Positions 55,354 through 63,890 of a DNA stretch of 64,000 nt are shown piece after piece. Source of the stretch: Marinifilum sp. D737 (GTDB lineage Bacteria > Bacteroidota > Bacteroidia > Bacteroidales > Marinifilaceae); NCBI RefSeq assembly GCF_026672275.1, contig NZ_JANQCD010000013.1:59044-123043 (forward strand), written 5' to 3'. Every line of letters starts with the position of its first letter. Positions within the stretch are counted from its first letter, which is position 1. The position numbers and the translations under genes were made by a program. Below the pieces are notes generated by a model. The model was not told the DNA's origin and ran no database searches. It was given only the letters and a program-made list of their open reading frames with translations.

Positions 55354-56913
55354 ATGAACAACAAGTCTGTTATCGCGATCTTTGCATTGTGCATGCTTTT
55401 AATCTCATCATGTGCGAAGAAAGAGAAAAAAGATCTGCCTAAAATTGCCATTGCAGGATTCTGGATTGAGTCGAGTACCTTTTCGCCTGCCAAAAGCGAT
55501 GTGAACTCCTTTAAGCAATTAAGAGGAGATGAGATATTCGATTACTATCCATTCTTTGGTGTGGATTCTACTTTAAGAAAGCAAGCCCAATGGGTTCCAA
55601 CCCTAAGAGCTCGCGCCATTCCTGGTGGGGTAGTTACCAAGGAAACCTACGAAACTTTTGTGAGTGAGATATTGGAAAAATTAAAGGTAAACGGTCCTTT
55701 CGATGCCATGTTTTTAGATGTTCACGGAGCGAGTAGTGTGGAAGGAATGGATGATCCCGAAGGTGATTTAATCACACGCATTAGAAAAGTGGTTGGAACG
55801 GACTGTATGATTTCTACCAGCATGGATTTACACGGAAATGTAACTCCTGAATTGGTGAAGCATTCCGATTTAATTACCTGTTTCCGTTTGGCCCCACACG
55901 AGGATGCCATGGAGACCAGAAGAAGAGCCGTGAAGAACCTTTTGGATCGTTTAGAGAGCGGAAAAGGGAAGCCAAAATACAAAGCATGGATTCCGGTTCC
56001 GGTTTTATTGCCGGGAGAGAAAACCAGTACCCGTATTGAGCCGGGAAAAAGCCTGTATGCTAAGATCGATCCATTAACCAAGCAGGAAGGTGTAATTGAT
56101 GCTGCCATTTGGGTAGGTTATGCATGGGGCGATGCACCAAGAAACACTGCTACGGTTACCGCTTATGGCGACAGCAAGGAAGAGGTTGCCAAAGCAGCCG
56201 AATACCTGGCAAAAAGTTTCTGGGATGTAAGAAAAGAATTCGAGTTTGTAGCACCGGTAGCAAGTCTGGATGAAAGTTTAAAGGCAGCCATTAAAAGCGA
56301 TAAGAAGCCATTTATCATTAGTGATATGGGCGATAATCCAACTGCGGGAGGCGCTGGTGATGTAACCTGGACCTTGGCTGAGCTTTTAAAGAGACCAGAA
56401 TTTAAAAAGTCAGGCGGACCATCTTTGATTTACGCATCGATTCCGGGACCGAAATTCGTTGAAAAGGCTGTGAAGTTAGGAGAGGGAGCCATGATTGAAG
56501 CAGAAGCCGGAGCAAATGTAGACTCACGCTACTCGGGCCCTGTAAAACTGAAAGGAAAGATTGAAAAGATTAGACATGGCGACAAGCATGCCGAAACCGA
56601 AGTGGTAGTGAAGGTAGGAAGCATGCACGTAATTGTAACCAAAATCCGTAAGCCATACCATCACGAAGCTGATTTTACCAATTTGGGATTGAATCCTAGA
56701 GAATCGGATATTGTGATGGTGAAGATCGGTTACCTGGTGCCTGAATTGTACAACATGCGTGGCGATTGGCTAATGGCTCTTACGCCAGGAGGAGTTGATC
56801 AGGATTTGATCCGTTTGGGACACAAACGCATTAAACGACCAATGTTCCCATTCGATGCCGATATGGAAAATCCAGATCTATCAGCTCGAATGATTCCTTT
56901 ATCGAACGAATAA
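55354..56913 (+). CDS. M81 family metallopeptidase (MlrC-like) lipoprotein
   Basis: A 519-residue lipoprotein (lipobox LLISSC, mature start AKKEKKDLPK). Two domains match the MlrC peptidase family: an N-terminal DUF1485 region (about 30-320) with DVHGA and MDLHGN as candidate metal ligands, and an MlrC C-terminal domain (about 330-500) with NPTAGGAGD. The family is named for microcystin linear-peptide hydrolysis, but most members act on other peptides or amides, so the substrate is unknown. Translation starts at the ATG at 55354. A strong terminator follows. Confidence 0.87.
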   Translation: MNNKSVIAIFALCMLLISSCAKKEKKDLPKIAIAGFWIESSTFSPAKSDVNSFKQLRGDEIFDYYPFFGVDSTLRKQAQWVPTLRARAIPGGVVTKETYETFVSEILEKLKVNGPFDAMFLDVHGASSVEGMDDPEGDLITRIRKVVGTDCMISTSMDLHGNVTPELVKHSDLITCFRLAPHEDAMETRRRAVKNLLDRLESGKGKPKYKAWIPVPVLLPGEKTSTRIEPGKSLYAKIDPLTKQEGVIDAAIWVGYAWGDAPRNTATVTAYGDSKEEVAKAAEYLAKSFWDVRKEFEFVAPVASLDESLKAAIKSDKKPFIISDMGDNPTAGGAGDVTWTLAELLKRPEFKKSGGPSLIYASIPGPKFVEKAVKLGEGAMIEAEAGANVDSRYSGPVKLKGKIEKIRHGDKHAETEVVVKVGSMHVIVTKIRKPYHHEADFTNLGLNPRESDIVMVKIGYLVPELYNMRGDWLMALTPGGVDQDLIRLGHKRIKRPMFPFDADMENPDLSARMIPLSNE

Positions 56914-56935
56914 ACACAATTAAAAAATATACAGT

Positions 56936-56967
56936 AGAGACGTACGGCCGTACGTCTCTTTTTTTTA
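56936..56967 (+). terminator. Perfect palindromic terminator after the M81 gene
   Basis: Positions 56936-56959 are a perfect 24-bp palindrome made of AGAGACGTACGG and its complement, followed by about eight T. The 5' flank reads GTAGAGACG, which is like a dispersed GTAGAGACG...CGTCTC repeat reported in several bacterial groups. Confidence 0.9.
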
Positions 56968-57065
56968 CCACGAACAGATCCTTACGGGATATAGTTATGG
57001 CCCAGATTGAAATGATGATTAGGATGAACCCAGATAGGGCACCACTGACAACGGATAACCAACAA

Positions 57066-57440
57066 CTATTTCTTCTTTTTAAAATGGCTAATTACAAAAA
57101 GCACACCCACAAGAATAAAAGGAAAAGTGATCATTGCAATTACCGTTAAACTCATCACAACCGAGTGATTCATGTTATAGTTGTGCATAAATATGATGGG
57201 AGAAAAAACTATCCCAATCATTCCCAAAATAATTCCTCCAATCAATTCCCATTTCCAGGCTATGATCAAGAGTGCAGTTAACACAAATGAGGGAAGCATA
57301 TGCATTAAAAAGTCAAGGATTTGCTTGCCAATGGGCAAAGCAGGATTGAATGCATCAAGAGCAAACAGGCTAACAAATAAGATAGCCAATATGCAGATTA
57401 CTCTTGGAGTCCAGTGCAGAAGTTTTAACGAGCCAGTCAT
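57066..57440 (-). CDS. Small four-helix membrane protein of unknown function
   Basis: A 124-residue integral membrane protein with about four hydrophobic helices and a lysine-rich C-terminus (HFKKKK). The phrases LHWTPRVICILAILFVSLFALD and GGIILGMIGIVF fit a conserved Bacteroidota family of unknown function (DUF7670-like). The terminal lysines suggest a cytoplasmic C-terminus. No operon partner is evident. Confidence 0.72.
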   Translation of the reverse strand: MTGSLKLLHWTPRVICILAILFVSLFALDAFNPALPIGKQILDFLMHMLPSFVLTALLIIAWKWELIGGIILGMIGIVFSPIIFMHNYNMNHSVVMSLTVIAMITFPFILVGVLFVISHFKKKK

Positions 57441-57564
57441 GGTTTCTTATATCATTAAAATTAAAAATGATTGAGATATAATGCCGATAGATATTTAAAG
57501 ATCAATAACAAATAGCTTGTTCCGATTTTTTTCGGGGAAGTGATGTTATCGATCATTTTAAATA

Positions 57565-58020
57565 CTAATTGGTATTAGGGATTGTTGTAGAATGACCGAA
57601 AGCAAGCTTCCATTCTCCGTTTACCTTGTGAAAAATGAGACTTTCCCGCCAATGGATAGGAAAGGTGGTATCAGGAGAACTTACCATAGCATTGTTTTCG
57701 TAATACATCCAGGCCATGGATCCATTCAGTTCGGTTTTAATCAGATTAAAGCTATAACGAACATCGAAATCTGCCCATGTACTGTCCATAGCATAAATCA
57801 AGCTGTCGTGGGTCCAGTGCAGACCATTCTCAACAATAATAGCATCATGGGTAGAAGAGCTTTTCAATAGGTCCCAATTCCTTGTCTCAAGTGCTGTAAA
57901 GAAATCTTTCATCACTTTGTGTACCGCTTCTTTTTCTTTGGTGATATCGGGTTTGTTTTCTTGAGGCGTACATGCGCAAAGAACCAACAGCATTAAAAGT
58001 AGTAGGCTTGTTGTTTTCAT
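57565..58020 (-). CDS. NTF2/SnoaL-like lipoprotein
   Basis: A 151-residue lipoprotein (signal LLMLLVLCAC). The mature part (about 28-150) is an NTF2-like cone fold of the DUF4440/SnoaL type, with AVHKVMKDFFTALETRNWDLLKSS at the first helices and ESLIFHKVNGEWKLAFGHST at the final strands. These domains bind small molecules or catalyse simple reactions. No catalytic residues can be assigned. Confidence 0.82.
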   Translation of the reverse strand: MKTTSLLLLMLLVLCACTPQENKPDITKEKEAVHKVMKDFFTALETRNWDLLKSSSTHDAIIVENGLHWTHDSLIYAMDSTWADFDVRYSFNLIKTELNGSMAWMYYENNAMVSSPDTTFPIHWRESLIFHKVNGEWKLAFGHSTTIPNTN

Positions 58021-58338
58021 GGTGGATTGATGTTTAAGCTTATAAAGATTTTTTTTATAGATAGAAGAGGATGGAAGTATCAGTAGATAGGATTATTACA
58101 AAGTTAGTGCATTGGCTTGTGAAAGGCCAGAAAACCTGTTGTAGGTTGATTAAAAGGCATTGCAAGATGCTAAGCAACAAGACTAAATTCGCAAAGAATC
58201 AGACCAATCATATACCGTCATATAAATCTGCGTCTAAATAATTCCGCACAATAGAAAACTGCCAATTCAAAATAAAATTCATTTTCACATAGGGTATTCT
58301 TTCATTTAATCATCATAGTATTACACACAAAACACAAA
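58021..58338. other. Gene-free divergent region
   Basis: About 318 bases between divergent genes. It is AT-rich, with no recognised -33/-7 promoter, repeat or RNA gene. Confidence 0.4.
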
Positions 58339-59136
58339 ATGATGAAGAGACTACCTATTATTCTGATCTTTTTGGGGGTATTTATGGTATCCTGTCAGCA
58401 AAAGACTACAAAAAATGATGATGCATCTCAAGGATCTGAAACGGAAAAGAAAGTTGAGTATCCACAAGTTGTGGAATTTCCATCTTTGGATTCTTTGATG
58501 ATAACAGCTCATTTGTATCAGATTGATGAAACATCGCCATTTATTCTGCTTTGTCACCAGGCAAGGTTCAACAAGTTCGAATATTCGGGAATTGCTGAAA
58601 AGCTGAACGAAATGGGATTTAACTGTATGGCAATTGATCAGCGTTCGGGTGGACCCATCGGTAAAACACAAAACGAAACCTATTTGCGTGCCCTTGCAAA
58701 AGGCTTGGGCATTGATTATGTGGATGCAGAGCCGGATATCCGCGCAGCCATTAAATATGTGAGCCAGAATTATTCGGATAAGGTAATTCTTTGGGGATCG
58801 AGTTATTCGTCCACATTAGCGCTTTATTTAGGTATTGATATGGATGAGGTATCAGCAGTGATCTCTTTTAGTCCGGGAAACTATCTGGCTCCTCATAAAG
58901 GCTCTTTAATCGATAAGTTGGAAGGATTTGAAAAGCCAATGTTTATTACCAGTTCGAATTATGAAGCCAAATACATAAAAGAATTGTTGGAAAAGCATAA
59001 AATGGTAGAGAAGCAGGTACATTTTATTCCAGAAGGTCCGGGGCATCATGGTTCACGTGCACTTTGGATCAATCAGCAAGGAGGAGAGGAGTATTGGAAT
59101 GCAATTACAGCATTTTTAAGTGATATAAAGAATTAG
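58339..59136 (+). CDS. Alpha/beta hydrolase lipoprotein
   Basis: A 265-residue lipoprotein (signal FLGVFMVSC). The mature part is an alpha/beta hydrolase. The nucleophile serine lies in LWGSSYSSTLALY (a GxSxS elbow). A possible acid is Asp in the IDMDE region, and the catalytic His is in GPGHHGSRAL near the C-terminus. Similar secreted esterase or dienelactone hydrolase-like proteins act on unknown esters. Two adjacent ATG codons (58339 and 58342) are possible starts. A terminator follows. Confidence 0.82.
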   Translation: MMKRLPIILIFLGVFMVSCQQKTTKNDDASQGSETEKKVEYPQVVEFPSLDSLMITAHLYQIDETSPFILLCHQARFNKFEYSGIAEKLNEMGFNCMAIDQRSGGPIGKTQNETYLRALAKGLGIDYVDAEPDIRAAIKYVSQNYSDKVILWGSSYSSTLALYLGIDMDEVSAVISFSPGNYLAPHKGSLIDKLEGFEKPMFITSSNYEAKYIKELLEKHKMVEKQVHFIPEGPGHHGSRALWINQQGGEEYWNAITAFLSDIKN

Positions 59137-59171
59137 TTAGGGTTAGTGGTTTATTAAACACAGACTTGATT

Positions 59172-59199
59172 GGGAATGGCATTGTGCTGTTCCCTTTTT
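59172..59199 (+). terminator. Intrinsic terminator of the alpha/beta hydrolase gene
   Basis: A 9-bp stem of GGGAATGGC and GCTGTTCCC with two G-T pairs around an ATTGT loop (59172-59194), followed by a run of five T. Confidence 0.78.
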
Positions 59200-59246
59200 G
59201 TTTTCAATAGCAATAGTTTATCGATTAATAATTACATTTGTTTTTA

Positions 59247-60356
59247 ATGGAACATGTACTAGCCCCACTTAATTCGTTCATTATTATCGTAATTGTAGGA
59301 TCGATATTTTTGTTATCCTTTTTACTGTTAGGTAATCTTTTGAAGGTAAACCGAAAAGCCAATATTCTACTGGCTCTCTTTTTATTGATTTGGGCTAGCT
59401 TTTGGATGGATGAGTTATTGGGAATGATAGGAATCAAAACTTATTCACCTACTTTAATTGAAACTCTAGGCGTAATACAAACATTTGCAGCAATCTTGTT
59501 TTATTTCAGTGTTTTGTATTATACGAATCCATATCGGAAACTAAGAAAAAAAGATTCTCTCCATTTGATTATTCCGATACTTGTGGCTGTTGTTACCCTT
59601 TTCGATATTGAAATGGGTGAGCGATTTGATTCGTATCGATGGTTTGTGCTGGTGTTACTCATTCAGGCTACTTTTTATATTCTTGCTTCTTTACTGTTAT
59701 TGCAAAAGCATGAAAAAAGAATTGAGTTCTTTAATTCGAATCGGGAATTGGTTGATTTGAAGTGGATCAAGCAAATCATCTTTTCGCTCATAGCAATCAG
59801 CATTTTTATCATTGTTTACAACCTGATTATTTCAGAAGGGAATTTAAACATATTCGGGAATGGATTTTCTTTGATCATTTTGCTGTTTTTGGCCTACAAT
59901 ACATTAAAGCAAAAAGAGATATTTCTGATTAGCGAAGAGGAGTTGGAAAAGGTTTTGGAGGAGAAGAGTCAGGAACAGAAAGGCAAGCAAAAACTTTTGT
60001 CTGATCAGGAGATTATTGTTTTAAGGGATAAGCTTGAATCGTTAATGAAAGAGAAAAAGCCATATTTGGAAGGGGATTTAAGTTTGTCGAAATTGGCAGA
60101 ATTCATCGAAATAACACCGCATCATTTGTCTTATCTTTTAAATGAGGGTTTCAATAAGAACTTCTTTCAATATGTGAATCATTATCGGGTAAAGGAAGCC
60201 AAAAAGCTTCTCTTGAGTAAAGAATACAAACACATTTCAATCATTGGTATTGCATATGATTCCGGATTTAACTCTAAGACTGCCTTTAATACGGTGTTTA
60301 AAAAAGAGACTGGAATGACGCCTTCTTTGTTTAAGAAAAATTCCGCTAGTTTGTAA
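59247..60356 (+). CDS. Membrane-anchored AraC-family regulator
   Basis: A 369-residue one-component regulator. The first 215 residues or so hold about seven hydrophobic helices (such as FIIIVIVGSIFLLSFLL). A coiled, charged linker (EEELEKVLEEKSQEQKGK) leads to a C-terminal AraC-type double helix-turn-helix (about 275-365) with HYRVKEAKKLLLS and the signature IAYDSGFNSKTAFNTVFKKETG. Such regulators probably sense ligand in or outside the membrane. The ATG at 59247 (MEHVLAPLNS) is chosen over a TTG three codons upstream. The hairpin repeats lie downstream. Confidence 0.87.
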   Translation: MEHVLAPLNSFIIIVIVGSIFLLSFLLLGNLLKVNRKANILLALFLLIWASFWMDELLGMIGIKTYSPTLIETLGVIQTFAAILFYFSVLYYTNPYRKLRKKDSLHLIIPILVAVVTLFDIEMGERFDSYRWFVLVLLIQATFYILASLLLLQKHEKRIEFFNSNRELVDLKWIKQIIFSLIAISIFIIVYNLIISEGNLNIFGNGFSLIILLFLAYNTLKQKEIFLISEEELEKVLEEKSQEQKGKQKLLSDQEIIVLRDKLESLMKEKKPYLEGDLSLSKLAEFIEITPHHLSYLLNEGFNKNFFQYVNHYRVKEAKKLLLSKEYKHISIIGIAYDSGFNSKTAFNTVFKKETGMTPSLFKKNSASL

Positions 60357-60390
60357 TTCCGATTGGGTAATAGCGGATCCTTGTTTTTAA

Positions 60391-60556
60391 AATACCGCAC
60401 TGCTCTGCAGCTGATTCACAATATATGGCATTTTGCTATAAATGCTGCGCCCCTCTGTGGCTTGGGATTGGAGCAAAAGGAGCAAAGGTGCATAGCACCG
60501 AGATCATTATGGCAAATGATTCTGTACAAGCCTTAAAGTGCATGGCAGCATGATGT
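60391..60556. repeat. Hairpin-rich repeat unit A
   Basis: About 166 bases that align to unit B (60598-60763) with a period of 207 bases. Shared stretches include ATACCGC(A/G)CTGCTCTGCAG, TTGCTATAAAT, CTCTGTGGCTTGGGATTGG and AAAGGTGC(A/G)TAGCACCGA. Small hairpins include CTGC-TCT-GCAG and GGTGC-ATA-GCACC. TTTGCTATAAATG pairs roughly with CATTATGGCAAAT as an outer stem. Confidence 0.85.
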
Positions 60557-60597
60557 AAGAATGGGGGCCGCAATTAATGTATCATTTGTTTAGAAAA

Positions 60598-60763
60598 AAT
60601 ACCGCGCTGCTCTGCAGCTTTATCCCATTTGTTCGGATGTTGCTATAAATACTTCGCCACTCTGTGGCTTGGGATTGGCACAAAAGAATTAAAGGTGCGT
60701 AGCACCGAAGTCTCTATAGCAAATGAATTTGCACAATTCTTAAGGTACATCGTACCGTGGTAT
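60598..60763. repeat. Hairpin-rich repeat unit B
   Basis: The second tandem copy. It contains CTGC-TCT-GCAG, GCCAC-TCT-GTGGC, GGTGC-GTA-GCACC and GGTAC-ATC-GTACC hairpins. A long enclosing stem pairs TTGCTATAAATACTTCG with CGAAGTCTCTATAGCAA at 15 of 17 positions, and the outer ends ATACCGCG and CGTGGTAT can also pair. No credible protein is encoded. Confidence 0.85.
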
Positions 60764-60875
60764 ATAACAGATAATCAGGTTCAAATAATTATTAAAAAAC
60801 GTTCGCATTGATAAATGCGAACCTGTTTAGGCGTTCTACTTTATAAAAAACACCCGTTTAAATATGAAAGTATTG

Positions 60876-60996
60876 TTGGTTTGTAACAAAACGGCGATGC
60901 TTATGAATGTTCTAAAGTGTTTTATACTTCTCATGTTTTACTTGATAAGAATGCTTAGCCTTGTATTTAGAGTATTGCTGTTTTGTTACAAACAAA
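60876..60996. repeat. Inverted repeat upstream of the TonB-dependent receptor
   Basis: The left arm TTGGTTTGTAACAAAACGGC (60876-60895) and the reverse complement of the right arm (60977-60996) match at 18 of 20 positions, including 14 consecutive bases. The 81-bp interior is flanked as a unit. The right arm ends 13 bases before the ATG at 61010. Confidence 0.75.
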
Positions 60997-61009
60997 AACA
61001 GTAATAGGT

Positions 61010-63340
61010 ATGAAGATTTTAAAGACTTTTCTTTTGGTGTTGATTTGTGTAAATCTGCAAGCACAAGAACTAACACAAAGCATAAAGGGGAAAATTGTAA
61101 GTAAGGAAACAGAAGAACCCTTGGCTTTTGCCAATATTCATGTGAAGGATACGGATCCCATTATTGGTGCAACAAGCGATTTCGATGGAAATTTTGAGCT
61201 TAAAAATGTTCCTGTAGGGAGGGTAAACATAGAGGTTTCGTATATCGGATATGAATCATTACAGATATTGGATGTTATTGTAAATTCGGCCAGAGAGGTA
61301 CAGCTTTACATTCAATTGAATCCTTTATTTTCTGCATTGGGAGAAGTTGTTGTGGCACCAAAAATTAACAAACAGGAAACTGTTAATCCGATTACAATGG
61401 TAAGCGCTCGTATGCTTAGTATTGAGGAAGCCAACAGGTATGCTGGTGGATTCGATGATCCCGCCAGGTTAGCTTCATCATTTGCAGGAGTGGCTAGTAG
61501 TAATGGAGAGGATAATTCCATTATTGTTCGTGGTAATGCCCCTAAATTCTTGCAATGGAAGATTGAAGGGATAGAGATTCCCAATCCGAATCACTTTGCC
61601 AACTTAAACAGCTTTGGAGGAGGTGGATTAACCGCATTAAGTTCTAATGTTTTGGCCAATTCCGATTTTATGACCGGAGCTTTTCCATCGGAGTACAACA
61701 ATGCGCTGGCAGGGGTGTTTGATATTAAAATGAGAACAGGCAATACCAGCAATTACCAGCATAGTTTTGAAGCTGGATTAATTGGAATCGATTTTTCTTC
61801 GGAAGGTCCGCTGACAAAAAACAACGGATCGTACCTGGTAAATTACAGGTATTCCACCTTGGCACTAATTCCTTCCATGTTGCCAGAAGATGCTGATGGA
61901 ACCAAGTACCAGGATTTATCCTTTAAGCTAAACTTTCCAAGCCAGAAGTTGGGTACATTTTCACTTTGGGGAATCGGTTTAATCGATGAATCGGATACCA
62001 GCCCAGAGAAAGATCCGAATGAGAGGGAGTATTATCAAGATATAGAAGATCAGGAAGTAAAACAATACATGGGAGCCATTGGTTTGAATCACAAATTGCG
62101 ATTTAAAAATTCGGCTTATTTGAATTCAACGCTGGCCTTTACTTCCGAAGGTATCGACATGCTAACCGATCGATTGGATGAAAATGAAGTGTTGCAAGCA
62201 GAAAACCTGGTAAATAATACCAAGTACAACATTGAGTTCAAATCCTATTACAACAGAAGGTTCTCGGAGCGATTATCGAATAGAACGGGAGTTTCATTAA
62301 GAGGAATGGGCTATGATTTGGATATTCGTGAGGCAGATGAAAGCAAGACATTGCAAAATTTAAGCAATGAGAATGGCTTTAGTTTTCTGGCATCGGCTTA
62401 TACCAATTTTAGCATTACAGGGAAAAAGTTTAAGTTCAATTTTGGCTTGAATACTCAAGTATTTACATTGAATAACAACTATACGATTGAACCCCGTTTG
62501 GGAATCAAGTACCAACTTAATGACAGAAATAGTTTTAGTTTTGGTTACGGTTTGCACAGCAGGTTGGAGCCTTTACAAGTATACTTTACCAAACCAATCA
62601 ACGGAGATGGTGGCATAAGCAATAAGAACCTCGATTTTACCAAGGCACATCACTTGGTATTGGCTTACGATTGGAATATTAGCAAGAAACTACATGTAAA
62701 AATAGAACCTTACTACCAGGAATTGTATGATGTACCAATAGCTGTAAATAGCAATGAATCCTTATTGAACCTACAGGGAGATTGGTTTTTGGAAGATGCC
62801 TATGAAAACACAGGTAAAGGCAGAAATTATGGTATTGATTTGACGGTAGAGCAGTACATGTACAAAGGATTTTATTACCTGTTATCGGGCTCACTATTTA
62901 AATCGCAGTACAAAACTGCTGATTCGGATTGGTTCAGTACCCGATACAATAAAAAGTACCTGATTAATGCTTTACTGGGAAAAGAGTTTTCGCTAGGGGA
63001 TAAAAAACAAAACTCCCTGGGCTTCAACCTAAGATTATCGATACAAGGAGGTGAAAGATTCTCAAAAATAGATGAAGATGCTTCCGCATTAGCTCGAGAG
63101 GTGGAGTACGATGAGACAATTCCTTTCAACATGAAAACTAAAAGTTCAACCTTACTACATACAAGCATTAATTATACATGGAATAAACAGAAAACGAGTC
63201 ACAAATTGTCTCTTAAAATATTAAATCTAATGGGTTACAAAGGATTTCACGGACACAAATACAATATCAAAACAGGAGAAGTGGATGAGGATAGAGAGGC
63301 ATTAATGATACCAAACTTGAGTTATCGAATTTCGTTTTAA
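61010..63340 (+). CDS. TonB-dependent outer-membrane receptor
   Basis: A 776-residue outer-membrane protein. A signal peptide (LLVLICVNLQAQ) is followed by a carboxypeptidase-regulatory-like Ig domain (about 18-100, GKIVSKETEEPLAFANIHV). Next come a plug domain (about 125-240, with DNSIIVRGNAPKFLQWKIEG) and a 22-strand barrel ending in LSYRISF. The length is shorter than SusC-type receptors, and there is no SusD partner, so it is a simple TBDR with unknown ligand (siderophore, metal, small peptide or other). The ATG at 61010 is used, because the in-frame codons before it lie within the inverted repeat. Confidence 0.9.
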   Translation: MKILKTFLLVLICVNLQAQELTQSIKGKIVSKETEEPLAFANIHVKDTDPIIGATSDFDGNFELKNVPVGRVNIEVSYIGYESLQILDVIVNSAREVQLYIQLNPLFSALGEVVVAPKINKQETVNPITMVSARMLSIEEANRYAGGFDDPARLASSFAGVASSNGEDNSIIVRGNAPKFLQWKIEGIEIPNPNHFANLNSFGGGGLTALSSNVLANSDFMTGAFPSEYNNALAGVFDIKMRTGNTSNYQHSFEAGLIGIDFSSEGPLTKNNGSYLVNYRYSTLALIPSMLPEDADGTKYQDLSFKLNFPSQKLGTFSLWGIGLIDESDTSPEKDPNEREYYQDIEDQEVKQYMGAIGLNHKLRFKNSAYLNSTLAFTSEGIDMLTDRLDENEVLQAENLVNNTKYNIEFKSYYNRRFSERLSNRTGVSLRGMGYDLDIREADESKTLQNLSNENGFSFLASAYTNFSITGKKFKFNFGLNTQVFTLNNNYTIEPRLGIKYQLNDRNSFSFGYGLHSRLEPLQVYFTKPINGDGGISNKNLDFTKAHHLVLAYDWNISKKLHVKIEPYYQELYDVPIAVNSNESLLNLQGDWFLEDAYENTGKGRNYGIDLTVEQYMYKGFYYLLSGSLFKSQYKTADSDWFSTRYNKKYLINALLGKEFSLGDKKQNSLGFNLRLSIQGGERFSKIDEDASALAREVEYDETIPFNMKTKSSTLLHTSINYTWNKQKTSHKLSLKILNLMGYKGFHGHKYNIKTGEVDEDREALMIPNLSYRISF

Positions 63341-63467
63341 CTGCTTGTATTGAACTGTTTGAGGGAATGGCATTGAGTTGTTTTTGATTTTGTAAGTTTA
63401 TCAGAATATTTGTATGGTTTACATTAAAGTGTTATTTTTATGAAAATTAAATTAAATAAAAATGGTA

Positions 63468-63890
63468 ATGAAAAAGCTTTTACTAATCACATCACTTATT
63501 GGAATTTTCTTTACAGGTAACGCTCAAACTAAAAATTGGACTGCAAGTTATTATCACAAAAATGAATTAGGAATTGCATTGTTTACACAAGGATTATTTT
63601 ATCCTGAGATAAGAATTCAAGCTGAGAATGAATACTTTGACAATACAGAAGTTTCATTTTTTATTCGTAATGATTTATCTGTTGAGTTAGCTGCAGATGT
63701 TAATCTTTCTTGGGGGGTTGGTGCATCTGTAATAGAAGGGGAATTTGGTAATTTTAGATTGCCACTATACCTTGTTAAGAATGATATTTTAACAGAAAAT
63801 GTAAGTTTAATGCTAGGCTTGGAGTTAAATTCTGATTTTGAAGATAAAACCAAACTACTTCCTAAATTTGGAATTAGTATAAGCTTCTAA
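63468..63890 (+). CDS. Small secreted outer-membrane-like protein
   Basis: A 140-residue protein with a signal peptide (LLLITSLIGIFFTGNAQ). The mature part is beta-rich, with alternating residues and the C-terminal strand LPKFGISISF, a terminal-phenylalanine signal typical of outer-membrane barrels. It is too short for a large barrel, so an eight-strand form or an outer-membrane fragment is possible. No family was recognised. It lies 127 bases after the TonB receptor gene and may be co-expressed with it. Confidence 0.75.
   Translation: MKKLLLITSLIGIFFTGNAQTKNWTASYYHKNELGIALFTQGLFYPEIRIQAENEYFDNTEVSFFIRNDLSVELAADVNLSWGVGASVIEGEFGNFRLPLYLVKNDILTENVSLMLGLELNSDFEDKTKLLPKFGISISF

Noticed and set aside
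60629..60811. A 60-codon frame inside repeat unit B
   Set aside because: It is not kept in unit A and is broken up by the hairpin structure, so coding is unlikely.
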